A stretch of DNA of 64,000 bases, taken from assembly GCF_023973825.1 (NCBI RefSeq), contig NC_090114.1, positions 744,001 through 808,000 on the forward strand, given 5' to 3'. The notes under the pieces are model-generated. The model was not told the origin of the DNA, did not search any database, and saw nothing but the letters and a program-made list of their open reading frames with translations. Positions 23,238 through 35,150 of this stretch are shown in pieces. The first letter of the stretch is position 1. Every line of letters starts with the position of its first letter. Source of the stretch: Plasmodium brasilianum (lineage: Eukaryota > Apicomplexa > Aconoidasida > Haemosporida > Plasmodiidae). Both the position numbers and the translations under genes were made by a program.

Positions 23238-23430
23238 AGAATATAAATGAAAACAAAATAAATGATAACAAAATAAATGATAACAAAATAAATGATAACA
23301 AAATAAATGATAACAAAATAAATGAAAACAAAATAAATGAAAACAAAATAAATGAAAACAAAATAAATGAAAACAAAATAAATGAAAACAAAATAAATGA
23401 AAACAAAATAAATGATTACAAAATAACTCA
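23238..23430. repeat. 15-bp minisatellite (AAAATAAATGATAAC / GAAAAC)
   Basis: Thirteen or so tandem 15-base units follow directly on a 49-base A tract. Reads as Asn-Lys-Ile-Asn on + and Phe-Ile-Leu on -. Not coding. Confidence 0.85.
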
Positions 23431-23916
23431 AAACCGAATTAAAGCAATCGTAGTAAATGCCAACAAATAAACAGTATTCCAAATATCCCCTAGGAAAATT
23501 ATAGGGGAGAACGATTACCAATGCACATAATATATAAACACGTACATACGTACATAAACACGTATATATGTACATAAACATGTATATATGTACATAAACA
23601 TGTATATATGGACTTGCTCGTATGCTTCCTCCCTTCCCTTCGTAAAATTAACTCCTTCCACAGTTTAAGTTCTTATCGTATTTACTTAATCCTTGTTATT
23701 CTTAAATCATATATAGACATTATATTGGCAGTTCAGCTTAACTGTTAAAGCACTGAAAATGTGAATGATATAAAACCTATGAACACATGTACGCATACAT
23801 GTGTATGTACGTCGCAAAGGTGTTATCTATATTTATGCAATCTGTTACGACGTAGCTCGAAGTTTGTAAGGCAAAAAAAAAATATATAAAAAAATAAATA
23901 GAATGAATGACTAAAC

Positions 23917-24125
23917 GAATGTACGAATAAACGAATGTACGAATAAACGAATGTACGAATAAACGAATGAACGAATGAGCGAATGAACGAATGAGCGAAT
24001 GAGCGAATGAGCGAATGAACAAATGAACGAATGAACGAATTAACGAATGAACGAATGAACGAATGAACGAATGAACGAATGAACGAATGAACGAATAAAC
24101 GAATAAACGAATGAACGAATGAACA
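23917..24125. repeat. 8-bp repeat (ACGAATGA)
   Basis: About 25 copies of an 8-base unit with variants GCGAATGA, ACGAATAA and ACGAATGT. It reads as His-Ser-Phe-Ile-Arg in a false frame. Confidence 0.85.
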
Positions 24126-25616
24126 GTGTTTTCCCCTTTGTAAACAAAATCAATATTCAAGTGAAGTTCTTTTCATTGTACTGTCCCACGTAGATATGCG
24201 CTTAATACACTATATAATCAAACCATTTTACAGCTGTAATATGCGATCTTTTATTTCTTTTACCATATAAATTAGCCTTTGAGTTGTACTGTTGCTATTT
24301 CTTCATGGCTAAAATTGTGTATATACATAAATATATATACGTAAAAACATGTACATAAAAACATATATATATATGCATACATACGTACGTACATCCACAT
24401 ACATGTGTAAATATATATATTTATATATATGCGCAACTCGAAAGTAAAAGCTTCTAAAACATATTACTGAGTCAATGCTTTTATTTTAAGGTAAAAAGGT
24501 GCTATGAACAACGTATTTACAACAAATACTCCCTTTTAAAAAAAAAAAAAGATCTCATATAAGTCTAATGAACATCCGTCATATGCATATTTCAGTGTAA
24601 CATGAACGCGTATACATATTATATACACATTTATGTTACTAATGTTGTACCATTTGAAGTTCCTTTTTCTTTTATTATTTTGCTCGTTAGGTGTTTTGCT
24701 ATTTTGCGCTTTTTCTCCTTAACATGCGATATGTATGCTTTTTCAAATATCTCGCAAAAAAAATTTCAAAGGATTTACTCCTAAAACGGTTTTATAGGTA
24801 GTAAGAATACGAGTAGAGAATAAGCATGGATGATTAAGTAAATAGGTAGACAACATTTGCATACATACATATATATATATATGTATATATATATATGTAT
24901 ATATATATGTATATGTACATATATATATGAATATGTATATATACACTACACGTGCAGGTATACATGTATATGTGCATACGCATAAGCACTTTTCTGACTA
25001 ATTTTATGTAAAAAAATTAAGCAAATTGAACTTTTTCAAAATTAAAAAATTCCAATTTTTTTGACTTAATGTCTATTAAATAAGAAAATGAAAAAAAAAA
25101 AAATTTCAAATGTAATTAATAATAGGAAAGGTAACTGCCGCAAGCTTTTTCAACATAAAAATAAGGGAAAAGAAAAGGATTCTGATAAGAAAATATAAGT
25201 AAAAAGGAAAAGGAAAACTTAAAATGTTTTACTTTACCGTTTTCCTCTAACTTCACGCCAATTCATTTTTCGCGCGACTTTTAAAGTTAGTACATATAAA
25301 TACATACGTTACATACATATATATAGGTATATATATTTTGTATATAATACATAATTTTTTTATGAATATTTATTAATAACTTTTCTATTAATAGAACATG
25401 TTATATGATATGCAAGTATTTATTCTTGTTTTCTCTTACATTTTTTTTTTTTTTTTTTTTTATTCATTGCTTTCTTTTTTAAAAAAAAAAAAAAAAAAGC
25501 ATACGAAAAATATTGGTATATTTTCAAATATAATAACTATATTTATATTATAATAATAGCATTGAACGTTACTATAAAATTTATAAAAAAGCGTATTTTA
25601 AACAAATACATTTGAA

Positions 25617-25795
25617 GAGTGTATTTAAAGTGTATATAAAGTATATTTAAAGTGTATATAAAGTATATTTAAAGTGTATATAAAGCATATTAAAAGTGTA
25701 TATAAAGTATATTTAGAGTGTACATAAAGCATATTTAAAGTGTATATAAAGTATATATAAAGCATAGTTAAAGAATATATAAAGAACATTTGTAA
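25617..25795. repeat. ~20-bp repeat (GTATATAAAGTATATTTAAA)
   Basis: Eight or nine degenerate copies of an AT-only-rich unit lie in the middle of the divergent promoter region. Confidence 0.75.
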
Positions 25796-26026
25796 TGAAA
25801 CATAAAATGCATTTTTCCATTTCCCCCCTTTTTTTTTTTTTATGTTATAATATACACAATACGTATTATATATATATATATATATATATACCTACTATGC
25901 TACGTATATGTAATAAAAATATGTACGCTTGAATATTAGCACGTAAATATGTACCTATAAAAACATCTACTACAAGTATGTGTACATATGTACTCCTATA
26001 TTGTATGGTTTCCTTTATTCTTGCAT

Positions 26027-26057
<31 letters not shown>

Positions 26058-26766
26058 GTATAAAAAACCTACATTGCGATTAAAATTACTATTTTCTGGA
26101 AAAAAATAAAACAATATATTCAGGTTATATAGCACAAGTAGTTATTTGTTTTAATACCTAAGTTGTTCATATAATTTTCCTTCTTTTTACATTTCCAAGA
26201 GAGGAATGATGGAGGCTTATTCAACCAACTGAAGGCGAATTGTTACACTAGAGGAATTTCAATATATGCGCAAGGAAATACTACATGCATAAGTGAATAC
26301 GTGCATACATACATACATATATATATGTATATATATATATATGCGCGTTTCCATTTGAATATGCATGACTTGTTCAGGCACTTTTTTTTTGAGGGTCTAC
26401 ATGAACAGTAAGGCAATAAAATATATCTCCACGTTTAAGGAATGCTAATAAAGGAGGAGGTACATAAATGTGCAAATATATAAATGCACAAATGGGCACA
26501 TATATATTTGGGCACGCACAAACATATGTACGTATATATATACACACATTTACTTGTACCCACCGAAGTGTTAAAAAAAAAAAAAAAAAGCACTATTTCG
26601 TACCTTAAGCTCAAAGAAATATTTTGTAAAACAATTAATATTTTTGTTATGAATAGTTCAGAATTATTTTTGTGGTATGATCATTTTTCTCCTTAACAAG
26701 CAATAAACGTTCAACATAAATGGGTGAAAGGTGAAGCGGACAAGTATTATATATGTACACACATTT

Positions 26767-26852
26767 GTGGATGAACATATATACATACATGTGGATGAAC
26801 ATATATACATACATGTGGATGAACATATATACATACATGTGGATGAACATAT
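26767..26852. repeat. 24-bp repeat, four copies
   Basis: A unit containing GAACATATATACATACATG followed by TGGAT is repeated almost exactly four times, ~235 bp upstream of the RCC1-like ATG, probably within its 5' UTR. Confidence 0.85.
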
Positions 26853-27085
26853 ATATAAAATAAAAGGAGTTCCCAAATCGACATACTACATATTATATAT
26901 ACGTATATATATATATACGTACATATATATATATATATGCGCGCGTGTGTACTCAGAATTTTTGAGCTGAACGACCGGCATATTTGTGCTCGTGTAGAAG
27001 CGGCAGAAAAAACAAATAGTCGTTGAATGATAGAAGAGGGAGGCATATATTAAGGTGAAAGGAAAGAAAACATAAAATCAGTGAA

Positions 27086-29403
27086 ATGAAAAAAATAAAA
27101 AGTACCCTTTTCATATTTGGGTCTGGGGAATGTGGTCAGTTACCCCCAGAATATTGTACTGACTATATTCAGGTAAATCCAACAGCTGTTCAGAATTTAC
27201 CAGGTGATATTGATGAAGTAATATGTGGATCTATGCACACAATTATAAAGACTAAAGATGATAAGATATATTCTTTTGGTTGTAACGACATGGGTGTATT
27301 AGGAAGAAAAACACATACAAATAGTATAAAGGATGCTGAACATTTTCCAACTCTTGTAAATTTTACCTGCACATCAAAAATAAAAAAAATTACTTGTGGT
27401 GATAATCATACAGCGATATTGCTAGAAAATGGAAAAGTATATGTTACAGGAGGGTTTAGAGATTCTTGTGGTGTTTTGGGTTTACCATTTTTTGAAAAAA
27501 AAAATGAAATTATATCTAAATCCGATGAATTTGTAGAAATAAAATTTAGTTTTTCAAAAAAGAATAGTAAGTATAATAGTAACTCTTTACAAAATAATGA
27601 TCAACAAGATGAGGAATATAATAAAAGTTGTTCTAACTACCTTGACAGTAATGGAATTATAAATAAGACTAATGATGAAGTTAAAATAATTAATATAATA
27701 TCAGGAGAAGATCATTTAGTATGCCTTGAGGAAAGTCGAGAATACCTTTTTGCCATGGGGAATAGTGACTCTTGTCAAGTATGTAATACTTTTTATGAAC
27801 AAGGTCAGGCAGAAATTGAAAGATTAAAATATGTATTTCCCAAGTGTTATCATTACCAAGATTTGGGGTTCCATGAAAAAATTAAAAATATATATTGTGG
27901 AGGAAACAATACATTCATTCAGTTAGAAGAAACATTAGATGTATATGCCATTGGTAGAAATGCATATGGTTCATGTGGTGTGTCTATGAAAGATAATATA
28001 ATAAAAAAATTTGAAAAAATACAAGAATTATCGAAAACAGAAATAGTACAACTATGTGGAGGTCAAAGTTTTACTGTATGCTTATTAAAAAATAATGATT
28101 TGTATATATGGGGAAATAGAGAAATATTAGGTATGGAATATAAAGATGATGCATATCATCCTTTAAAGCTAAATTTTTTTCAGAAAAAAAATTATTCTAT
28201 TAATACTATAACTTGTGGTACTGATCACTGTTTAGTTTTAACAAATGATGGGAAATTATTTGGGTGGGGCACAGGAGGAAATGATTTTGACGAAAATACA
28301 TGTATAAGCACCATTGAGAAAAATTTTCCATCTGAAATAAATTATGTAAAATTTGTTCATAAAGCAATATCAAAAGATAATACAAACAACCCGGATGAAT
28401 GGATGGAAGATAAAATTAAAATTGTGTCGTTCGCTGGTGGTTCGTCCCACTGTGCTTTTATCTGTTCGCACGTAGATCCAGAACGTGTGTCAATAAAAAG
28501 AGGGTATGATGAACTGTATGAGGAAGAAGCGTGCATGAAGAAACAGAAGAGTGGAAGGTACTTTCACAATGCCACAGAGGAAGGGAGAGGCGAAGCAAAA
28601 ATGGTGCATGTTGGAGATGCCAAAGGACTTACGCACATTAATGTGAAGGTAGATGTGGACATAAATGAGGAAGTAGGTGCGGATGTAAATGCATATGCAG
28701 AGGTGGGAATAGAAGGGGAAAAAAAGAAAAATTTAGTAGGCGGAGAAAAGGGAAACGGTACCAACGAAAAAGAGTGGCAGGACGAGAATATTAAAGCGTA
28801 CATAGATGAAAAAACAAAACAAATGCAAAGCGTTGAGGAAGAAAATATAGAATGTAACAGTGAAACAAGTTATACTAGAAAAAAAAAAAAAAAGAAAGTT
28901 TTTTTAAAGATTTATACTACAACTCAAAATCAGCGAGTAATAAAAATTTTAGCCCTTCAAAAGATGAATATCATGGAGGAGCACAAAATGATAATGCAGA
29001 ATTAACTGAAAATGATATATTAAATAATGAACAAAATAAAAGAAGGAGAAGCGTTAAATGTAAACCTCATCTAAGTAATGAAAGTCCAACAAGAAGACAG
29101 CCACGAAGATCTTGTAAAGAAAATACTTCATTAAATGAAAATATGCACAGACAATATTATCAAATTGTAGATACACCTATTACGAAAAAGAAAAGAAGAA
29201 CAACATCATATGTTAGATGTAAAAGCATTAAACTTAAAACGATTTTAAATGAAAATAAAAATACCAAGTCAAAATCGGTTAATGCAAAAAGAGAAAGTGT
29301 AGGTAGGTACTATTCCAAACGAGAAAACTTTAAACGAGAATCTGCATCTCAGACACCAGATGTAAAAATTATAAGAGCCAAATCGTCAAAAATGAAAAAT
29401 TAA
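27086..29403 (+). CDS. RCC1-repeat protein (regulator of chromosome condensation type), frame-shifted near the C-terminus
   Basis: Seven-bladed RCC1 propellers act as Ran guanine-nucleotide exchange factors or as general interaction platforms. RCC1-type blades are visible: 'FGSGECGQLPPE' near residue 9, 'IYSFGCNDMGVLG', 'VYVTGGFRDSCGVLG', 'FAMGNSDS', 'VYAIGRNAYGSCG', 'LYIWGNREILG' and 'LFGWGTGGND', each with a following His/Cys-rich 'CGxxHT' turn. After the propeller comes a charged tail. At the A15 tract (28,879-28,893) the frame stops matching. The original frame ends at 29,005, but the -1 frame continues with natural codon usage to the stop at 29,401-29,403 (basic tail with 'KRRRSVK', 'TRRQPRR', 'KKKRRTTS', NLS-like). 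I annotate one gene with a probable one-base deletion. Joined length would be about 772 residues. Confidence 0.85.
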
Positions 29404-30009
29404 AATTTTTTTTTTTTTTTTACCTTACCAATTTTCTTCATTTAACTCTGTTGTCACTAAATTTATTGAGACCTTTTAATGTGCACACACCAGTGCATAT
29501 TTTGTGCTTTAGCCGTCTTCTAAGTTTGACTCGATTTCAACAAATTTTAATGATTTTCTTATGGGCTTTATATATATATTTGCAATTTTTTTTTTTTTTT
29601 TTAATTATGTACCATATCATTTTACTTCTCTTTATATTTTTACAATATTTCATTTGCTGTAACATTATTTTTTATGAAGCCCTATTTATACTACAGTATT
29701 TAATGTGTGTATAATTTGTTATATCTTATTTAAATCTTTTGCCTTTTGTTCGTATAACTTTTAAACAAGTCAAAAATGATTCATTTTATTTCGCTGCTTT
29801 TGTTTCACTCCATTTTATTTTACTCAACAGTTTGCGTACTGCTCGGTGTTCGTAAAAATTGCATACATAAAAAAGAAGGAAAAAAATGAAAATGAACACA
29901 CAGTGAATGAATTAGGTTTGGGCATGATATAACTGGTTTATCAGTACTTTCTGGCCTTGTGCTGCTAGTATGCTAGTATAGGTGCACACACATATTACGC
30001 ATATACATA

Positions 30010-30047
<38 letters not shown>

Positions 30048-31231
30048 CATATATATACAAGTACATGCATACACGCACATGTGAAGGCATGTTCCCCCTT
30101 TTTTTCGTTGCAAGGGAACGTTAATAATTTATATTTATAGGCCTGAAATAAATTTATCTATTTTTTCCCCCTTAACTAGCACAAATTAAAGATCTTGACA
30201 TAGGGGCACTTTCCACTCTTGCTGCTTCGCAAGTGGAAGAAGGTCTTTAATTTTGCTATATTTTATTGTATTTTATCATTTATATTTTATAATAGTTACA
30301 AAACACCTGACTTGTTCAGGCGAAAGGGTCTTTTTCCTGCCAAATAATACATGACGAAATAGCTCCACGATTGTACAAACTGAACAAAATATTTTATTTT
30401 TCATCGCCGACTTATGAATTATTCTTCTGTGGGTTATACTGTTGTTTTAACGTACGACATGAACTATTAAACATAAACCTAATTCTACTAGAACGAGGAA
30501 ATTAGCAAAAGGGACCTCCATGTGTAGGCAGCGATACAAGCGTATACATATATACATATATACTTATATATATGTATGTATGTATGTACGTATGTACGTA
30601 TGTATGTACGTATGTATGTATGTATGTATGTAATATAACGATGTAAATGGAATTAAACAGGGTTAATGAAACTACGAAAGGGGAACAAACGTTGAAGAAA
30701 GAAAGAAGTACATGAGGAAAAAGAAATAATTTGGCGTACATAAAAGTAACGAAATTTTTTATTTTTTTTTTTTTTTTTTTATTTTTTTTTTTTTTTTTTA
30801 TAAACATAAAATGTTTATATCCTATTCAGAATTTTTTTTTTTTTTTTTTATTTATTTTAAGTGGTAAAAAATATTTCATTCAAAAAGAACACTAAAGGGA
30901 TACTTATCATTGGCATGAAGTATGAACAGCATATTTGCAACGTTAGATAGAAATATGTAGTGCGGGAGTATAACACGTATGTTTGAATGTATCTATTTTA
31001 AAATGCTTACAAGAATGATATTCCCCTCTTTCCATGGGAAGAATTAAAATATTTGTTCAGTACATTTTTTATATTTAAAGGAACACAGGACAATTTTGTA
31101 TCATTGATTGTGTTGCATTTAGTTGCGTTGAGTTTCTTTATTTTTTCACACTATTTTATTTTTCTTCTCACGCTATTTTATTTTATTTTCAACATATTTT
31201 TACTTTTTTGTATGGAATTAGCATAGTCTCA
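29404..31231. other. Intergenic region after the RCC1-like gene
   Basis: Lies past the RCC1-like stop. It contains T tracts, TA and TGTA microsatellites (30,019-30,060; 30,541-30,635) and a hairpin-rich segment at 30,178-30,257 listed separately. From memory of synteny, the P. falciparum central var clusters begin at this junction. No var-like or other surface-antigen sequence is present here. Confidence 0.5.
30178..30257. other. Candidate structured RNA / long interrupted hairpin
   Basis: A nested inverted repeat spans ~80 bases. The outer arm AAATTAAAGA (30,183-30,192) pairs perfectly with TCTTTAATTT (30,244-30,253); it is extended inward by CTT/AAG and outward by AGC/GCT. The inner hairpin TTCCAC (30,211-30,216) pairs with GTGGAA (30,233-30,238), and TTGC pairs with GCAA, around a six-base loop TGCTTC. 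A 14-base unpaired stretch lies on the 5' side only. No family recognised. It does not fit a tRNA, and the internal loop lacks the SECIS quartet. Strand unknown. Confidence 0.4.
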
Positions 31232-31703
31232 ATGATTAAATCGCCATTTTACAGTTTTAACAAAAATTCGTTGTTGGTTCAGTGCCTCAAGGGAGCATGC
31301 TTATATTACATTCCCCAAGATTTGGCAGTCATCGGAGCTTTCTTATATTACCAGCATAAAGTAAAATAGACGATAAGAGGATAACATAACAAAACAGACA
31401 AAAATGTGTAGTCACTTTATAGTCGCAAGTTAGGTCTATCGGACTATTCCCTTTTCCTTTACGGCATTATGCTGCTTCCTTTTTGGTACATATGAAGTAC
31501 TTATAAGACATGGATATACAAATATAAAATTGTTTTCATTTGCTATTTTTTTTTTACAGAAAAATCAACTTACAAATGGTAAGAGAATACGCGTAAAAAA
31601 CTGCAATGAGTCAATAGATAATTTTTTAGTTAGAAAAAAATTAAACAGAGATGAAGTAAAAATACGAAAGGCAAGAAATGTATATTCGATATCGTTCATA
31701 TGA
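31232..31703 (+). CDS. Two-exon small protein, 90 residues, single hydrophobic segment
   Basis: Not visible as a long ORF. Exon 1 (31,232-31,360) encodes 43 residues: 'MIKSPFYSFNKNS', then a hydrophobic stretch 'GACLYYIPQDLAVIGAFLYY' and 'QHK'. It ends exactly at a GTAAAA donor. A 199-base intron ends in a long poly-T acceptor (TTTTTTTTTACAG). Exon 2 (31,560-31,703) continues in phase 0 with a basic 47-residue tail, including 'NGKRIRVKNCNESIDNFL', to TGA. Codon composition is protein-like throughout and the flanks are not. The layout (short N-terminus, one membrane helix, basic tail) resembles small mitochondrial inner-membrane subunits, but I recognise no family. It is convergent with coatomer epsilon. 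Confidence 0.6.
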
Positions 31704-31829
31704 GGAGAAAAAAAAAAAAAAATGGCTCGCTGCGCAAGGAGGTTAAGCGGGCAGATACGACCACGCATACACAAGGGAAACGACAAAGACATACATAATA
31801 ATGCTGAAAAGAATACACAAAAGAAGGTT

Positions 31830-31860
<31 letters not shown>

Positions 31861-32313
31861 ATATATATATATATATATATATGCATACAATCGTACGTGC
31901 GTGGGGAAATGCTAGAGATTGCGTACGTACCCCCCCCTCCACCTTTTTAAAAAATAAATACGAAACAAAGCTTAGCGTGTTTAGCCCTTCTTTCCTTTAT
32001 TTTGATTTCCTCGTTTGTTTTTCTTTTTTTCCTTCTTCTTAACTTCTTGGTGCACGAGAAATGATATGTAATCCCTTACGCGTTTATGCCATCCTCGGTA
32101 CCTCATTATACATCTTCACAAAAAATTTCCACATATGTACATGTACACAAGTTACACAATTGTATATTTCCCTATTTACATGTACGTTCAAGTTAAAAAA
32201 TTTTCCCTTTTTTTTTTTTTTTTTTTTTTCTTTTTTCAACTCATTTTTTTCCTCCAACTTTTTTCCGATAATTTTTTTTTTATCTTTTGAGCTTCCATGG
32301 CTTGCCGGAACAG

Positions 32314-33847
32314 CTAAAATTCTGCTACAAAATTATCAACCTCGTGGTCAATTTTCTTCAAAACAGTCAAACTGTGATGCGATGGGTAAAAATTATATAG
32401 TTGATTTAAATACTCATTGGCTTCGTCTAACTCAAATAAATACAAAGAACATGTAACTAAATTAAAAATTATATCGGCATTGCAAATTTTACTTTTCATG
32501 GAATTTTTTAAAATCTCTTTTGCATCATTAAACTCATAATTTAAAATATTAGATACCCCTTTACCATTCAAAATAACAGCTGATATATCATTGACGACGG
32601 AAGTATAGAGAGATTCTAAATCATCAAAAATTAAAAAAGACTCTTTATTATTATCATTATATAAATAAAAAATAGCTAGAACAATTTTTATAATCGGTAT
32701 TTCATCATTCATTTTTAAGTAATCATCAATCATTTCTTTAACTAAATCGTTTCTATTTATACTAAATAAAAAAAAAAATTTTGCCGCCTTTATTTCAATA
32801 TTATCGTCATTTAATAAATCAAAACATTCATCCATCAAATCATGCTCAAAAAGTATTCTACTTTTTAATATAGTGCTATTGGTTGATGACGTTTTTATTT
32901 TTTTTATTTCTGTTAACACGTCTTCTTTTTCGTCTAAATAATAATATTTGTAATATAAATACAACAAATATAAATTTTCCTCTTTTGAATTTCTTAAGTT
33001 TAAAATTAAATTATTGTTCATATTATTAATCATATAAATTTGATATATGTACTCCGCTGCTTGCATTTTTTCTTCTTCTCCCAAGTGCTCGTAGGTCTTC
33101 AGGCAGTAGTTGTTAAACCCTGCGTAAAAGTAGTCTCGAATCTAAGAAAAATAGACAAAAAAAAAAAAAATATATTTGTATATATATATATATATATATA
33201 TACGTAGCATTACAAATAACTGCGAACATACATACGGATGAGAAACAAAATATTTTTATGATTGCTCATATGGCATGCACACGAAAACGCATCCATACAT
33301 GTTCTACTAATAGCATGAAAAAATATTATCATATATATAACTACTACGAGCTGCACACCATTATGATGGGATGCAAAACATTAAGGCATTTTAACACATA
33401 CAAACACATATACATAACATATACGTTACATGTATAGAAAAAACTACTCAAAGAGATTCATGCTCACGAACAAAAGAGCGCTCTTTTCTTTTCTTTTCTT
33501 TTTTTGTAATGCTTACAACACAAATTTACATCATTGTAATGCAGTCATTTACGAAGATACAACCCACACCATGGGAAATACGCGCTTCTTCTTCGTTTTG
33601 ATTTATACGTGCATTATACATGTGTACACATAAATTTATACATACATATACATGCATCCGCATACATATATATACATATACGCTCATGTAACAATATTAT
33701 GTACACAAATGCCCATGCCCACGTGCAGCACTCCCTTTTCACATATCGGTTCCACGCTTGCGAAAAATGATGGTATAAATTTCTTAACATAATTCTTCGC
33801 TCATTTCAAGGATGAAATATGTTTCCTACCTGCAATGCACCATCCAT
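32314..33847 (-). CDS. Coatomer subunit epsilon
   Basis: Epsilon-COP is a TPR-like alpha-solenoid that stabilises alpha-COP in the COPI coat for Golgi-to-ER transport. Two exons: exon 1 is only 18 bases (33,830-33,847, 'MDGALQ') before a GTAGGA donor. The 688-base intron (33,142-33,829) ends in TTTTCTTAG. Exon 2 (32,314-33,141) begins 'IRDYFYAGFNNYC'. Total 281 residues, near the usual ~290-310. Helical repeat features include 'LKSRILFEHDLMDECFDLL', 'VLAIFYLYNDNNKESFLIF' and the conserved late 'NPSH-like' element seen here as 'FYPSHHSLTVLKK'. An exon-2-only ORF starting at TTG (33,084) would miss 25 residues. Confidence 0.85.
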
Positions 33848-34766
33848 TGTACAGATAATGTAAACGATAAGGAATGAGGGGATAAAAGAAGTACGAAAGG
33901 GTAGGATAACGTACAAACGGGTACGATCAGATACGAAAAGATACGACAAAAAGATCTTGGTCGAAATAGCGTAAAAAATGAAATGAAAAAACGTTCGATA
34001 ATAACGAGTACACGCAAAAATGGAAAACTCAAATGCAAATTAATTGCGAAGCTCAACTGCTAAAGAAATATACTATGATTTAAATATATGCGAAACTGCT
34101 CATGCATATATTTCCTTTAATCTTATCAAAACATACTTTTATAAATACAAAGAAAGAGCTGTTTTAACAAAAAAAAAATTAATTAAACAAATAAATATCT
34201 CATTGAAACAAAATTTTCTTTTTTTTTTTTTTTCTTTTTTTTCTTAGTTATGTATTATACAAAATAGAGAAAGGTGTAAATAACGACACAAAAAAGTTTA
34301 TTCACTACGACGTACTAATATAATAATAAAAGTAAATTTTCCTTTTTAGAATAATTTTTTCTTTCCCCTACTACTGCACAGTATCGTTGATCAAATATAT
34401 ATAAATTTTTCAGAACAATGAAATATTACATCCCTGCTTATTTTTTAATCTCCATGCCTTATTTAATATAATTTGTAAATGTACGTATGCTTATGTATGC
34501 TACGTATGTGTGTACGTAACGTATGCATGTATATATGTGCATGTGCTGAGGTGTACCTGTATGCATTACGCAAGTACATATTTTTCGCTGTTCTTGTATA
34601 TGTACATAGCTCATATGGCCAACAAAGCACTTCATTCTTTTACATAAAAAATTGTATTTTTTATTATCATGTTAAAAAAAAAAAAAAAAAAAAAATCAAC
34701 AAAAGGGTAAATAAAAAAGGGGCTGGCAATGGTAAAAATACGTATATACATAATACACACACATAC

Positions 34767-34823
<57 letters not shown>

Positions 34824-35150
34824 ACAAATATAATGTATATACATGGACATGTTCGTGTGTACATGTGTAAATTAAAATTGAGCGAATGAATAAATACGAA
34901 AATTTGTGAATATGCAATGCAAAAAATTAAAAATGTACGAGGAAATATGGTAAAAAAAATGAAGCATTAGTAATATAATAAAAAATAATACAAAAACATC
35001 AAGGTATTATTCTTTAAAAAATTATTACCTCCCATTGTGATATTATATATATATATATATATCACAATAATATTCAAATGAAAAAAAAAAAAAAAAAAAA
35101 AAAAAGAATTATATACACGTTGTCATTTCTTCCCTTTTTCTTTTCCTCTT
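33848..35150. other. Intergenic region between COPE and the UBX gene
   Basis: Promoter of coatomer epsilon and 3' side of the SEP/UBX gene. AT-rich with TA runs (34,781-34,821; 35,043-35,062) and A tracts. No gene or structured element stands out. Confidence 0.6.

Larger units (their letters stand above)
22866..27085. other. Divergent promoter region, 4.2 kb
   Basis: Between the SAP18 and RCC1-like genes. It is dominated by repeats (listed), A tracts of 49 (23,180-23,228) and 17-25 bases, and TA runs. A segment with the motif GACTTGTTCAGGC lies at 26,367-26,379. Short open frames at 24,602-24,784 and 26,200-26,310 are not supported well enough to call. Confidence 0.6.

Noticed and set aside
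24602..24784. 60-codon ORF in the SAP18/RCC1 promoter region
   Set aside because: The opposite strand is also open with similar quality. No splice signals or motif; probably chance.
26200..26310. Open stretch 'NDGGLFNQLKANCYTRGIS'
   Set aside because: No convincing start and it runs into a TGCATACATA microsatellite. More likely untranslated leader DNA.
31261..31300. Possible tRNA because of 'GTTGGTTCAGTGCC'
   Set aside because: No cloverleaf could be built, and the stretch lies inside a coding exon of the two-exon small gene.
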